A DNA stretch of 64,000 nt from Streptomyces tailanensis (GCF_008386495.1 NZ_VTHJ01000039.1:26868-90867); one strand, 5' to 3'. Counted from the first letter of the stretch, positions 33,776 through 42,785 are shown. A program made the numbers and translations. Notes: generated from the sequence alone by a model not told the origin.

Positions 33776-33989
33776 CTCTAGGCCCGGACTTCGCAGGTCA
33801 CCCGATCGTGAAGATCAAGCGGTCGTAGCTGATCGCTAGCCGATCGGAACCGCAGCGGCGATAGCTGTCCCGGTCCGGCCCGGTCGAGATCGGACGCGGT
33901 GGGGCCGCTGCGGAGAACCTTTTCGGCGACCTGCGAAGTACGGGTCCAGGCCCGCTGAGCTGCGGGCTCCGGGCCCGCTGGTCCGTAGG
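33776..33989. other. Non-coding remnant between GNAT pseudogene and hairpin element
   Basis: No gene. A 9-base inverted pair, CCGCAGCGG (33850-33858) and CCGCTGCGG (33907-33915), is visible, with GATCG-rich short repeats around 33800-33850. The sequence may belong to the same insertion that carries the hairpin element at 33990-34073. Confidence 0.4.
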
Positions 33990-34073
33990 CGGCGATTGGC
34001 AGCTCCGTCTCATCCGCACGCTTCGAACGCGGCGTGTCGAGCCGTATCGCTGAGACGGAACTGCCAATTACCG
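33990..34073. repeat. Inverted-repeat element, copy 2 (23-bp arms)
   Basis: Arm 33990-34012 and arm 34051-34073 are inverted copies, matching at about 20 of 23 positions around a 38-base loop with its own short stem (CACGC / GCGTG). The arm consensus ATTGGCAG-N-TCCGTC-Y-CA, followed on the right side by AATTACCG, is shared with the element at 1961-2026. Both lie beside a decayed gene. Confidence 0.75.
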
Positions 34074-34119
34074 AGGGCCTACGGGGCCCGCCCGCCAAGG
34101 AGCTGCCGGCCCCGTCGCC

Positions 34120-35475
34120 TCAGTCCGTGTACTCGTCCGCCACAGTCAGCGCCGCGTCCAGGGCCGCCAAGCCCTCCTTCGCCTCCGCCTCCGTGATGTT
34201 GCACGGGGGGACGACGTGGGTGCGGTTCATGTTGACGAAGGGCCAGAGGCCGGAGGCCTTGGCGGCGGTGGCGAAGGCGAGCATGGGGGTGTTGGCCTCG
34301 CCGGACGCGTTGTAGGGGACGAGGGGTTCGCGGGTCTCCTTGTTCTTGACCAGGTCCAGGGCCCAGAACATGCCCACGCCTCGGACCTCGCCCACGGAGG
34401 GGTGGCGGTCGGTGAATTCGCGCAGGGTGGGGCCGATGAGCGTCGCGCCGAGGTCGGCCGCGTTCTGCACGACACCCTCCTCCGCCATCACGTTGATCGT
34501 CGCCACGGCGGCGGCGCAGGCCAGCGGGTGCCCGGAGTACGTCAGACCGCCCGGGTACGGGCGCTTGGCGAACGTCTCCGCGATGGCGCCGGAGATCGCG
34601 ACGCCGCCCAGCGGGACGTAACCCGAGTTCACACCCTTCGCGAAGGTCATCAGGTCGGGGACCACGTCGAAGAGATCCGCCGCGAACCACTCACCGGTCC
34701 GGCCGAAGCCCGCCATGACCTCGTCGAGGATGAAGACGATGCCGTACTTGTCGCACAGGGCGCGTACGCCTGCCAGGTAGCCCGGCGGCGGGATCATGAT
34801 GCCCGCCGTGCCGGGGATCGTCTCCAGGATGATCGCGGCGATGGTCCCCGGGCCCTCGAAGGCGATCGTCGTCTCCAGGTGCTCCAGTGCCCGGGCGCAC
34901 TCCTGCTCCTCCGTCTCGGCGTAGAAACGGGAGCGGTAGAGGAACGGCGCCCAGAAGTGCACCACCCCGGCCGTACCGGCGTCGGAGGCCCAGCGGCGCG
35001 GGTCGCCGGTGAGATTCACGGCCTGCTGGGTGCCGCCGTGGTACGAGCGGTACGCGGAGAGGACCTTGGGGCGGCCGGTGTGCAGCCGGGCCATGCGGAC
35101 GGCGTGCTCGACCGCGTCGGCGCCGCCGTTGGTGAAGAAGACCTTGTCCAGGTCGCCCGGCGTCCGCTCGGCGATCAGCCGGGCCGCCTCCGAGCGCGCC
35201 TCGACCGCGAACGCCGGCGCGAACGTCGTCATCGTCGCCGCCTGCTCCTGGATCGCGGCGACGACCTTCGGGTGCTGGTAGCCGATGTTCGTGTAGACGA
35301 GGCCGCTGGTGAAGTCGAGGTAGCGCCTGCCGTCGTAGTCCCAGAAGTGCGACCCCTCCGCACCGGCGACGGGGAGCGGGTCGATGAGTTCCTGCGCGGA
35401 CCAGGAGTGGAAGACATGGGCTCGGTCCGCCGCCTTCACCGCGGCACCGACCTGGGGATTCGGCTGAGGGGTCAT
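34120..35475 (-). CDS. Class III aminotransferase (PLP-dependent)
   Basis: 451 residues from the ATG at 35475 (MTPQPNPQVG). Class III features: HFWDYDGRRYLDFTSGLVYTNIGYQHP, FFTNGGADAVEHAVRMAR, SAYRSYHGGTQQAVNLTGDPRR, FILDEVMAGFGRTGEWF (Asp of the cofactor site), and MTFAKGVNSGY with the PLP lysine. It transfers an amino group from an amino acid or omega-amine to pyruvate or another oxo acid; the relatives I recall include beta-alanine:pyruvate and taurine-type aminotransferases. No pathway neighbours point to the substrate. Confidence 0.9.
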   Translation of the reverse strand: MTPQPNPQVGAAVKAADRAHVFHSWSAQELIDPLPVAGAEGSHFWDYDGRRYLDFTSGLVYTNIGYQHPKVVAAIQEQAATMTTFAPAFAVEARSEAARLIAERTPGDLDKVFFTNGGADAVEHAVRMARLHTGRPKVLSAYRSYHGGTQQAVNLTGDPRRWASDAGTAGVVHFWAPFLYRSRFYAETEEQECARALEHLETTIAFEGPGTIAAIILETIPGTAGIMIPPPGYLAGVRALCDKYGIVFILDEVMAGFGRTGEWFAADLFDVVPDLMTFAKGVNSGYVPLGGVAISGAIAETFAKRPYPGGLTYSGHPLACAAAVATINVMAEEGVVQNAADLGATLIGPTLREFTDRHPSVGEVRGVGMFWALDLVKNKETREPLVPYNASGEANTPMLAFATAAKASGLWPFVNMNRTHVVPPCNITEAEAKEGLAALDAALTVADEYTD

Positions 35476-35570
35476 GAGGGTGAGGCTACGGGTGCGCGGG
35501 GCGGGCCCGGTATCGGCGACCTGTCTGCGGTCAGGGCGGGAACGCGACAGTGTGTCGCCCCCGGGCGGGA

Positions 35571-35863
35571 GAGCTCGGTTCAGTCGGTGTGGTGGCGGGT
35601 GCGGGTGGGTGGGGGCTTGTCGCGCCCACGCGGCGGAGCCGCACATCGACACAGCCCCGCGCCCCTGAAAAGCAGGGGCTGCGCCCCGTGCTTTTCAGCG
35701 GCCCGCAGGGCCGTTGTTTTTAGGGGCGCGGGGAACTGCGCGAGCAACCCAGTACAACCCGCACCCGCCATGCAAACCGCACCCCCCGAGCTCTCAGGCG
35801 AAGCGGGGTCGAAGGGGCGGCAGCCCCTGGGGGACGGGAATGGGTAGGGGCGGCGGGGGCGAG
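35571..35863. repeat. Dispersed GC-rich repeat, copy B (reverse orientation)
   Basis: Matches copy A read on the opposite strand, beginning GAGCTCGGTTCAGTCGG and ending CGGCGGGGGCGAG. It lacks the outer arm on its left side, so it is partial, and it has several internal differences from copy A. It lies in the divergent gap between the aminotransferase and PfpI genes. Confidence 0.9.
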
Positions 35864-35882
35864 GAACGTCCGGCCGCTGCAA

Positions 35883-35919
35883 TTGACAGCATGCTGACTA
35901 AATGGCAGCATGCTGTCAA
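35883..35919. promoter_or_regulatory. Double-palindrome operator upstream of the PfpI-MarR operon
   Basis: Arm TTGACAGCATGCTG (35883-35896) and its exact inverse (35906-35919) flank 9 bases. Each arm contains CAGCATGCTG, itself a perfect palindrome. The left TTGACA could be the -35 element on the plus strand. MarR regulators bind such sites, so the MarR encoded by the second gene of the operon probably represses it here (inference). Confidence 0.75.
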
Positions 35920-35945
35920 CAGGGGGACGCAGCTCAGGAGGAGTC

Positions 35946-36569
35946 ATGAACGACATGAACGACAGCCGCAAGCCCGTCCACCTCGCCGTCTACGACACCT
36001 ACGCCGACTGGGAGACCGGGCACACCACCGCCTGGCTGGCCCGCGCCGGGCATGAGATCCGTACGGTCGGGCCGAGCCCGGAGCCCGTGCGGACCATCGC
36101 CGGCGTGCGCATCCAGCCGGACCTGGCCCTCACGGACCTCCGGCCCGAGGACAGCTCGCTGCTGATCCTCACCGGCGCCGACCTCTGGGACGCCGGCGAC
36201 GACCTCGCCCCCTTCGCCCGCAAGGCGCGCGAGTTCCTCGACGCCGGTGTCCCCGTCGCCGCGATCTGCGGAGCCACCGCCGGGCTCGCCCGGGAGGGGC
36301 TGCTGGACGATCGCGAGCACACCAGCGCGGTCCCCTTCTATCTGGCGGCCACCGGCTACGGCGGCGGCGATCGGTACGTCGACGCCGACGCCGTGACCGA
36401 CGGGGGCGGCCTTCTCGTCACCGCCGGCCCCACCGAACCCGTCGCTTTCGCCCGCGAGGTCTTCCGGCTCCTCGGGGTCTACGAGGGCGAGGTCCTCGAC
36501 GCCTGGTACCGCCTGTTCCACGACTCGGACCCGGAGGCGTACGCCGTACTGGAAGGGGCGGGCACGTGA
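35946..36569 (+). CDS. DJ-1/PfpI-family protein
   Basis: 207 residues from the ATG at 35946 with AGGAGGAG 7 bases upstream. It has the flavodoxin-like core of the DJ-1/PfpI group: HLAVYDTYADWETGH, VRIQPDLALTDL, LLILTGADLWDAG and VPVAAICGATAGLAREGLL, with the nucleophile-elbow Cys in A-I-C-G-A-T. These are peptidase/chaperone/deglycase-type proteins. Coupled to a MarR gene and preceded by a palindromic operator, it is probably induced by a small molecule or stress signal. Confidence 0.9.
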   Translation: MNDMNDSRKPVHLAVYDTYADWETGHTTAWLARAGHEIRTVGPSPEPVRTIAGVRIQPDLALTDLRPEDSSLLILTGADLWDAGDDLAPFARKAREFLDAGVPVAAICGATAGLAREGLLDDREHTSAVPFYLAATGYGGGDRYVDADAVTDGGGLLVTAGPTEPVAFAREVFRLLGVYEGEVLDAWYRLFHDSDPEAYAVLEGAGT

Positions 36570-37033
36570 GCGAAGAGCGGCAGGATCTGCTCAGCCGCAC
36601 CGCGCTCGGTGTCTTCCGCCTCAACGGCCAATTCCTCTCCGTGGCGGAGGAGTTGGCGCGGCCGGCCGGGCTGACCGCCGCCTGGTGGCAGGTCCTCGGC
36701 GCGGTGCTGCGGGAGCCGCTGTCCGTCTCCGGGGTGGCCAGGGTCATGGGGATCACCCGGCAGAGCGTGCAGCGCGTGGCCGACCTGCTCGTCGAGCGCG
36801 GGCTCGCCGAGTACGTCCCGAACCCGGCCCACCGCCGCGCCAAGCTCCTCACCCCCACCCCGGACGGCCGCGCCGCGATCGCCCGGATCGACCCCGGCCA
36901 CGCGGCCCTCGCCGACCGCCTCGCGGCGGCGCTGGGGGAGGAGGGCCTCGCGGAGACCGTACGGGTGCTGGAGCGGCTGTCGGCGGTGCTGGACGACCTC
37001 GCGACCGGGGCGACGGCTGTTACGGAACCGTAG
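36566..37033 (+). CDS. MarR-family transcriptional regulator
   Basis: 155 residues from the GTG at 36566, overlapping the PfpI gene in GTGA. The winged helix is visible as SVSGVARVMGITRQSVQRVADLLVERGLAEYVPNPAHRRAKLLTPTPDGRAAI. It is likely the repressor that uses the double palindrome at 35883-35919 to control the operon. Confidence 0.93.
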   Translation: MSEERQDLLSRTALGVFRLNGQFLSVAEELARPAGLTAAWWQVLGAVLREPLSVSGVARVMGITRQSVQRVADLLVERGLAEYVPNPAHRRAKLLTPTPDGRAAIARIDPGHAALADRLAAALGEEGLAETVRVLERLSAVLDDLATGATAVTEP

Positions 37034-37138
37034 ACACCGCCCCACCCACCTGCCCGTAGGGCCGCACTACGATCGGTCCGTTGTGCACGCAAGTGCGTGC
37101 AAGTGGGGGAGAGTACGGGAAGACGGGGGACGGCGGCC

Positions 37139-39301
37139 ATGGAGAAGCTCGGGCCGGGGGATCCGCAGAAGATCGGGGCGTACCGGCTGCTCGCGCGGCT
37201 GGGCGCCGGCGGGATGGGGAACGTGTACCTGGCCCGGTCCGACCGCGGCCGTACCGTCGCCGTCAAGCTCGTACGGCAGGAGCTGGCCGAGCAGGAGGAG
37301 TTCCGGGCCCGCTTCCGGCAGGAGGTGCAGGCCGCGCGGCAGGTGGGCGGGTACTGGACCGCGCCGGTGCTGGACGCGGACACCGAGGCCCGCATCCCTT
37401 GGGTGGCCACCGGTTACGTCGCCGGGCCGTCCCTCCAGGCCGTGGTCGGGCGGGACCACGGTGCGCTGCCCGAGCGGTCGGTTCGGATCCTCGCGGCCGG
37501 GCTGGCCCACGCGCTTCAGGACATCCACGCCGCCGGGCTCATCCACCGCGACCTCAAGCCGTCCAACGTGCTGGTGACCATCGACGGCCCGCGCGTCATC
37601 GACTTCGGCATCGTGCGGGCGCTGGAGACCGTCACGGACGGCGGGCTCACCCGCACCGGCGCGATCATCGGCTCGCCCGGCTTCATGGCCCCCGAACAGG
37701 TGCGCGGCGACCGGATCACCCCGGCGTGCGACGTCTTCTGTCTTGGCTCGATCCTCGCGTACGCCGCCACCGGCAACCTGCCCTTCGGCGCCGCCAACTC
37801 CGGTGTGCACGCGCTGATGTTCCGCATCGCGCAGGAGGAACCCGACCTGACGGGACTGCCCGAGGGGATCGCCGACCTCGTACGGGGCTGTCTGCGCAAG
37901 GACCCCGCCGCCCGGCCGACGCTGGGGCAGATCCTGCAGCGGATCGGGGCCGAGGACACGGTCGTCGCGGGACGCTCGCGCGACCCCTGGCTGCCGAGCG
38001 CCCTGGTGGCCCAACTGGGGCGCCATGCGGTGCGGTTGCTCGACACGGAGGATCCGGAGGAGCCGGGGGGAGCGGCGGGGGAGGCTGAGCAGGGGGCGCC
38101 CCTGGCCCAGGCGGCTGGTGCGGCTGCGGCGGCTGCGGGAGGCCCGGCGGCGGGCGGTCAGGCCGGGGCGCCCGACCTCCTCACCAAGCGGCCGCCCTCC
38201 GGCGCGCCCCCGACCCCGGCCGGGGCCCCGTCCTCGGCTCCGCCCGCGTTCCCGCCCGGCGCCCCCGCGTCCCCGTACGCCGGGCACCCGGCGCCGTCCC
38301 AGCCGCCGGGCCACCCGTCGCCGTACACCGGCCCCGAGGCCCCGCCCGAGCATGCCGCCGCCGCGCCCGAGGGGGGTGCCGTACCGCCGCCGGGTGCGCC
38401 GGGCGGCGGGGCGCCGCTGGACCGGATGCCGACGCAGATCGCGGGGGCGGGCGCCCCGACGCCCCCGCCCGCCCCGCCCGGGCCCGCCGGGTACGGCTAC
38501 CCGCAGCAGCACCCGCAGCAGCTTCCCCAGCCGCCCGCCGGGTACGGCTATCCGCAGGGCGCGCCGCAGGGCCCGTACGGTTCGCCGCACGGTCAGGCGC
38601 CCTACGGTCAAGCCCCGTACGGCCAGGCACCCGGAGCCGCCCCCGGCTCGACCCTGCCGTACGGAGCGGCCCCCGTGGCCCCCGTATACGCTCCCGGCGC
38701 TCAGCCCGAACCTCCACACAGAAACAACCGCTCCACCGTCCTCCTCGTCATCGTCGCCCTGGTCGTGGCGCTCGGCGCGGGCGGATCGGTGTACGCGCTG
38801 ATGAAGCAGGGCGACGACGGCGGCACGGAGGACGACGCGAAGAACGGGCCGACGACCAGCGCGCCCGAGACGCCCGGGCCGACGACTCCGGAGCCGTCCG
38901 ACCCGGCGACCTCGCCGGACCCCACCACCGAGTCACCCGACGCGGGCACGATCCCCGAGGGGTTCCTCGGCACCTGGAGCGCCACCGTCGACGGCTCCGC
39001 GGGCGCGGACACCCGTGAACTCGTCATCGAGCAGGGCGAGGTCGGCGACACCGTGCTTTCCCTCACGGCGGACGGGCCGCTCGAAGGGGGCGGCACGTAC
39101 CACTGCGTGTTCGAGGCGGCGCTGACGGAGGAACCGGCCGACGGCGGCCCCCTCCGGATCGGCCCCTCGACCGTCACCGTCGGCGAACCGCCTGCCTCCT
39201 GTACCCCGGGCGCCGCCACCACGGTCACCCTCCAGCCCGACGGAACGCTGCGCCGCGTCGACGCGACGGGCAAGTCGCTGACGTACACCAAGGACGGCTG
39301 A
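37139..39301 (+). CDS. Transmembrane serine/threonine protein kinase
   Basis: 720 residues from the ATG at 37139. Kinase domain residues about 12-275: glycine loop LGAGGMGNVYL, VAVKLV (Lys), HRDLKPSNVL catalytic loop, VIDFGIVRA, and GSPGFMAPEQV. It is followed by a Pro/Ala/Gly/Tyr-rich juxtamembrane linker (about 300-525, with repeats such as PYGQAPYGQAP), one membrane segment (STVLLVIVALVVALGAGGSVYAL, about 535) and an outer domain with a pair of Cys. It should sense an external signal and phosphorylate cytoplasmic targets. Confidence 0.95.
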   Translation: MEKLGPGDPQKIGAYRLLARLGAGGMGNVYLARSDRGRTVAVKLVRQELAEQEEFRARFRQEVQAARQVGGYWTAPVLDADTEARIPWVATGYVAGPSLQAVVGRDHGALPERSVRILAAGLAHALQDIHAAGLIHRDLKPSNVLVTIDGPRVIDFGIVRALETVTDGGLTRTGAIIGSPGFMAPEQVRGDRITPACDVFCLGSILAYAATGNLPFGAANSGVHALMFRIAQEEPDLTGLPEGIADLVRGCLRKDPAARPTLGQILQRIGAEDTVVAGRSRDPWLPSALVAQLGRHAVRLLDTEDPEEPGGAAGEAEQGAPLAQAAGAAAAAAGGPAAGGQAGAPDLLTKRPPSGAPPTPAGAPSSAPPAFPPGAPASPYAGHPAPSQPPGHPSPYTGPEAPPEHAAAAPEGGAVPPPGAPGGGAPLDRMPTQIAGAGAPTPPPAPPGPAGYGYPQQHPQQLPQPPAGYGYPQGAPQGPYGSPHGQAPYGQAPYGQAPGAAPGSTLPYGAAPVAPVYAPGAQPEPPHRNNRSTVLLVIVALVVALGAGGSVYALMKQGDDGGTEDDAKNGPTTSAPETPGPTTPEPSDPATSPDPTTESPDAGTIPEGFLGTWSATVDGSAGADTRELVIEQGEVGDTVLSLTADGPLEGGGTYHCVFEAALTEEPADGGPLRIGPSTVTVGEPPASCTPGAATTVTLQPDGTLRRVDATGKSLTYTKDG

Positions 39302-39453
39302 GCCGCGGGCCCCGAAGCCGACCCGACCCCAGGCGGCCCGAAGCCGACTGAACTCCCGCTGAACTTCCGGCGTCGTATCCGGAATGTCCCCTCCCGACGC
39401 CGTACCGTGTCTCCGCTCGACTGCGCAGCGTGAGGCTCGGGGGAGTGGTCAAT

Positions 39454-41028
39454 GTGCAGGATTGGCTGAGCGCGGAGAACGTGGTGGCGGTGGCGACCGC
39501 CGTGGTCGGTGTCGTGGCGTCCGCCATGATGGTCTGGTACGAGCGCCGGGTGCCGCGGCGCAAGCGGATCGGCTACCGCGTGCAGATGGACAACCCGATC
39601 GGCCACGACGTGCGTTCGGGGCGCGCGAACGTCCGGCTCGGGCTGTTCGACGAGGCTCCGGACATGTCCGACGCGACGCTGGTGCTGCTGCGCGTCGAGA
39701 ACGACGGTTCGCAGAGCATCGCCGACAACGACTACACGGGGCGTGAACTCCACGGCCTCACCGCGGTGTTCAGCGGCCGCGTCATCCGTGGCGTGTCCGT
39801 CACCCAGCCGCCCGGCACCGACCATCTGATGGACCACTTCACCCCGTCCGCCGGCTTCGGCTACCGCGACGGCGTGCTCCGCATCCCCCGCGTCCCGCTC
39901 AACCGCGGCGACCACTTCAAGCTGCTCGTCCTCCTCTCCGGCGGCGACGTCGACAGCCCGATACGGCTCATCGGCGGCATCCGCGACGGCGAGGTCCACC
40001 CCAACCGCAGCGCGACCCCCGACGAGAAGCCGCCGATGTTCAGCCGCGCGGCCCGCCTCATCACCGTGCTGCTCACGCTCTGCGTGATCGCCCTGGCCGC
40101 GATCATCGTCGTACGGGACGACACCCCGCCGCCCATCGAGTGCGCGACGGGCGAGCTGACGCTGACCGGGTCGACCGCGTTCGCGCCGGTCATGCGGGGA
40201 CTCGCGGAGGAGTACGAGAAGGACTGCGCGGGCGCCGAGATCAAGGTGGACGCGCGCGGCAGTTCGGCGGGCGTGGGCGAACTCGCCGCCCTGGGCGCCG
40301 CCCGGGAGAAGAAGGGCTCCCCGGCCGTCATCGCGTTCTCCGACGGCCCGAGCACGAGCGCCGACCCCGAACTCGTCGGCCACCGGGTGGCGCTCTCCGT
40401 CTTCACCCTCGTCGTCAACGACGGCATCCGGCCGCGCGGCGAGAGCCTGACCCTCGACGACGTACGCCGCATCTACCGGGGCGAGATCACCCGCTGGCGA
40501 CAGCTAGACCCGTCCCTCCCCGACATCCCCGTCGTCCTCGTCAGCCGCGACGCCGACTCCGGCACCCGGCAGGTCTTCCAGCGGACCGTGCTGAACGGCT
40601 GGGAACAGGTGGCCAGCACCTCGCTCGACTGCCGCCGGGACGACCTCTCGACCGCCTCCGTCACCCGCTGCGAACTCGACTCCACCGACCAGGTCCTCGC
40701 CAAGGTCGCCGAGATCCCCGGCGCCATCGGCTACAGCGAGCTCAACCTCACCACCGGCCGCGCGGGCCTGCGCCGCCTGGCCCTCGACGGCCACGAGGCC
40801 TCCGTGGAGGCCCTGGAGAAGGGCGACGACACCTACCCCTACTACGGCGCCGAGTACGCCTACACCTACCGCCGCCCACCCGCCAACTCCCTCGCCGACA
40901 GCTTCCTCGCCCACGCCCGCCGAGGCACCGCCCAGAGCGTGATCCGCGGCCACGGCCACGTCCCGTGCGAGACGGCGACGGGGGCGAGGCTGTGCGACGA
41001 GAGGGCGCGGACCGACGAGAACGGCTGA
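39454..41028 (+). CDS. PstS-like substrate-binding membrane protein
   Basis: 524 residues from the GTG at 39454 (VQDWLSAENVV) with GGGGGAG 9 bases upstream; GTG at 39430 is an alternative. A membrane segment is near the start (VVAVATAVVGVVASAMMVWY), then a cytoplasmic domain of about 170 residues, a second segment (ITVLLTLCVIALAAIIVV, about 205-222) and an outer PBP-like domain: TGSTAFAPVMRGLAEEY, ARGSSAGVGEL and DADSGTRQVFQ. This fold binds phosphate or another anion in PstS. Neither helix looks like a lipoprotein signal, and no pst transporter genes are near. It follows the STPK, so it may be a sensing partner. Confidence 0.8.
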   Translation: MQDWLSAENVVAVATAVVGVVASAMMVWYERRVPRRKRIGYRVQMDNPIGHDVRSGRANVRLGLFDEAPDMSDATLVLLRVENDGSQSIADNDYTGRELHGLTAVFSGRVIRGVSVTQPPGTDHLMDHFTPSAGFGYRDGVLRIPRVPLNRGDHFKLLVLLSGGDVDSPIRLIGGIRDGEVHPNRSATPDEKPPMFSRAARLITVLLTLCVIALAAIIVVRDDTPPPIECATGELTLTGSTAFAPVMRGLAEEYEKDCAGAEIKVDARGSSAGVGELAALGAAREKKGSPAVIAFSDGPSTSADPELVGHRVALSVFTLVVNDGIRPRGESLTLDDVRRIYRGEITRWRQLDPSLPDIPVVLVSRDADSGTRQVFQRTVLNGWEQVASTSLDCRRDDLSTASVTRCELDSTDQVLAKVAEIPGAIGYSELNLTTGRAGLRRLALDGHEASVEALEKGDDTYPYYGAEYAYTYRRPPANSLADSFLAHARRGTAQSVIRGHGHVPCETATGARLCDERARTDENG

Positions 41029-41030
41029 CT

Positions 41031-41298
41031 CCCCCAGGGGCGGCTGCCCCTTCGACCCCGCTTCGCGTGAGAGCTCGGGGGGTGCGGTTTGTATGGCGGG
41101 TGCGGGTTGTGCTGGGTTGCTCGCGCAGTTCCCCGCGCCCCTGAAAGAACGGCCCTGCGGGCCCCTGAAAAGACTGGGGCGCAGCCCCGTCTTTTCAGGG
41201 GCGCGGGGCTGTGTCGATGTGCGGCTCCGCCGCGCGGGCGCGACAAGCCCCCACCCACCCGCACACGGCGCAGGGGGTTGAAGGGGCGCAGCCCCTAC
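41031..41298. repeat. Dispersed GC-rich repeat, copy C
   Basis: 268 bases in the same orientation as copies A and D. It starts in the CCCCTTCGACCCCGCTTCGC block and runs through the GTTCCCCGCGCCCCTGAAAG hairpin to AAGGGGCGCAGCCCCTAC. The outer CTCGCCCCCGCCGCCCCT arm is missing. It fills the gap between two convergent genes. Confidence 0.9.
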
Positions 41299-41318
41299 CG
41301 AAACGCCCCCGGCGGTCG

Positions 41319-42110
41319 TTACCGAGCTTCCGGCGGCCGCTGACGCGGCATGTTCGCCCGCGCCGCCGCCCCCGGCAACATGGACAACCGCCCGCCCGAC
41401 CCCCCCTCGGGCCGCGCCACGGACGCCCCGTTCTGGATGCCGAGCGGCGTCGCGCCCCCGGTCGTCCGAAACTCCAGCATCCAGTCCGCCGTCTCCGCCC
41501 GCACCAACTCCGTCACGTCCTCACAGAACCGCCGCAGCACACCGAGACACCGCTCAGCCGCCTCCCCGGCCGTCCCCTCCGTCGGCCCGAGCACCTCCCG
41601 CGCACTCTCCGACGCCCAGTCGAACTGCAGCACCTGAAGCCGCCGCTGCACCGCCTGCGCCGTAGCCACATCCCTCATCCACCCGGACGTGACCCCGAAG
41701 AACCGATCCACCGCCACGCACGCCGCACACGACAGCAGCGCGAGATACCCCCAGGGAGCCGCCCCGCCGATCACCCCGGTGAGGTCGAGCAACGGCAGCG
41801 CTGCCCCGACCAGCGCCCCCGCCGCCGCCCCGACCCGCAGCACCCGCGCCCCCAGCCGTTTCCACACCCGGTCCGCGAGATACCACGCGGCGGTCTCCAG
41901 CGCCGCCCGCTCGACCCACCGGTACAATTCGTCGAGCCGCTCCGCAGGCGCCCCCCAGTCCCCGTGCGGAAACGGCCGCCCGGCCAGATTCCCCGCCCAC
42001 GGCCCGCCCTCCGCCGTCCACGGCTCCGCCCACAGCCCGGTCCCCTCACCGCGCCCATCACCGCGCCCGTCGTGCGGACCCCCGTCGGGCTGCATCTCCG
42101 GCTGGCTCAC
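41319..42110 (-). CDS. SLATT-domain membrane protein
   Basis: 263 residues from the GTG at 42110, with GGGAG upstream. It has an amphipathic N-terminal helix (RLDELYRWVERAALETAAWYLADRVWKRLG), two close membrane segments (VLRVGAAAGALVGAALPLLDLTGV and WGYLALLSCAACVAVDRFFG) and a C-terminal helical part. This is the SLATT plan (two-TM protein often tied to nucleotide-sensing defence systems), here standing alone next to ybaB-recR. A perfect 16-base palindrome lies 55 bases upstream of the start. Role: possible membrane effector (family knowledge), not demonstrated here. Confidence 0.8.
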   Translation of the reverse strand: MSQPEMQPDGGPHDGRGDGRGEGTGLWAEPWTAEGGPWAGNLAGRPFPHGDWGAPAERLDELYRWVERAALETAAWYLADRVWKRLGARVLRVGAAAGALVGAALPLLDLTGVIGGAAPWGYLALLSCAACVAVDRFFGVTSGWMRDVATAQAVQRRLQVLQFDWASESAREVLGPTEGTAGEAAERCLGVLRRFCEDVTELVRAETADWMLEFRTTGGATPLGIQNGASVARPEGGSGGRLSMLPGAAARANMPRQRPPEAR

Positions 42111-42164
42111 CCGGCACTCCCTACTGACGACGCTGCTGACGACAGTGCGAGACGCACGTACACG

Positions 42165-42180
42165 TGTGTACGCGTACACA
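42165..42180. promoter_or_regulatory. Perfect 16-bp palindrome upstream of the SLATT gene
   Basis: TGTGTACGCGTACACA is its own reverse complement. It is 55 bases upstream of the SLATT start, within a run of further GTAC/CACGTG symmetries (42158-42180). A dimeric repressor site is the simplest reading; no regulator gene is adjacent. Confidence 0.55.
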
Positions 42181-42384
42181 CGGCGCTGACGCGCTGTCGT
42201 CACGGCCGGACCCTTCCTACCCTCCAATGGGTGGTGAACACCCCGTTTTCGCCGCTTTTCCCCCTGGAAGGTCCCCTTGATCAGGTATACGAATCCCCGC
42301 CGACTCGCTCGAAAGAGTGACGGAGCACGGCCCGGGCCGACCACGTAGGCTCGTGGGCGACCACAAGTACGACCGCGTACGACT

Positions 42385-42408
42385 GCAAGACCGCAAGACC
42401 GCAAGACT
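42385..42408. repeat. 8-bp tandem repeat, unit GCAAGACC, three copies
   Basis: Three consecutive copies (the last ends in T) lie in the leader just before the ybaB start. No function is apparent. The remainder of 42111-42437 holds the divergent promoters of the SLATT and ybaB genes; GTAGGCTCG around 42345 is a possible -10 region. Confidence 0.7.
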
Positions 42409-42437
42409 TATGACGGACGAGGGAGAGGGAGCCGATC

Positions 42438-42785
42438 GTGATCCCCGGTGGTGGCCAGCCCAACATGCAGCAGCTGCTCCAGCAGGCCCAGAAGATGCAG
42501 CAGGACCTGGCGAGGGCGCAGGAGGAGCTCGCGCACACGGAGGTCGACGGTCAGGCGGGTGGCGGCCTGGTGAAGGCCACCGTCACCGGCTCCGGCGAAC
42601 TGCGCGCCCTGAAGATCGACCCCAAGGCGGTGGACCCGGAGGACACCGAGACTCTCGCCGACCTGATCGTCGCGGCCGTCCAGGCGGCGAACGAGAACGC
42701 CCAGACTCTCCAGCAGCAGAAGCTGGGCCCCCTCGCCCAGGGCCTCGGCGGCGGTGGCATGGGCATCCCCGGCCTCCCCTTCTGA
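42438..42785 (+). CDS. YbaB/EbfC-family nucleoid-associated protein
   Basis: 115 residues from a GTG at 42438 with GAGGGAG upstream. It has MQQLLQQAQKMQQDLARAQEELAHTEVDGQAGGGLVKATVTGSGEL, the family's coiled-coil plus beta pattern. YbaB binds DNA and is found next to recR (and often dnaX) in bacteria; here it precedes recR by 139 bases. It likely acts in chromosome organisation or replication-repair. Confidence 0.95.
   Translation: MIPGGGQPNMQQLLQQAQKMQQDLARAQEELAHTEVDGQAGGGLVKATVTGSGELRALKIDPKAVDPEDTETLADLIVAAVQAANENAQTLQQQKLGPLAQGLGGGGMGIPGLPF

Noticed and set aside
37067..38719. Antisense open frame opposite the kinase gene
   Set aside because: It is Arg/Gly-rich, a typical antisense shadow; the plus-strand kinase has all motifs.
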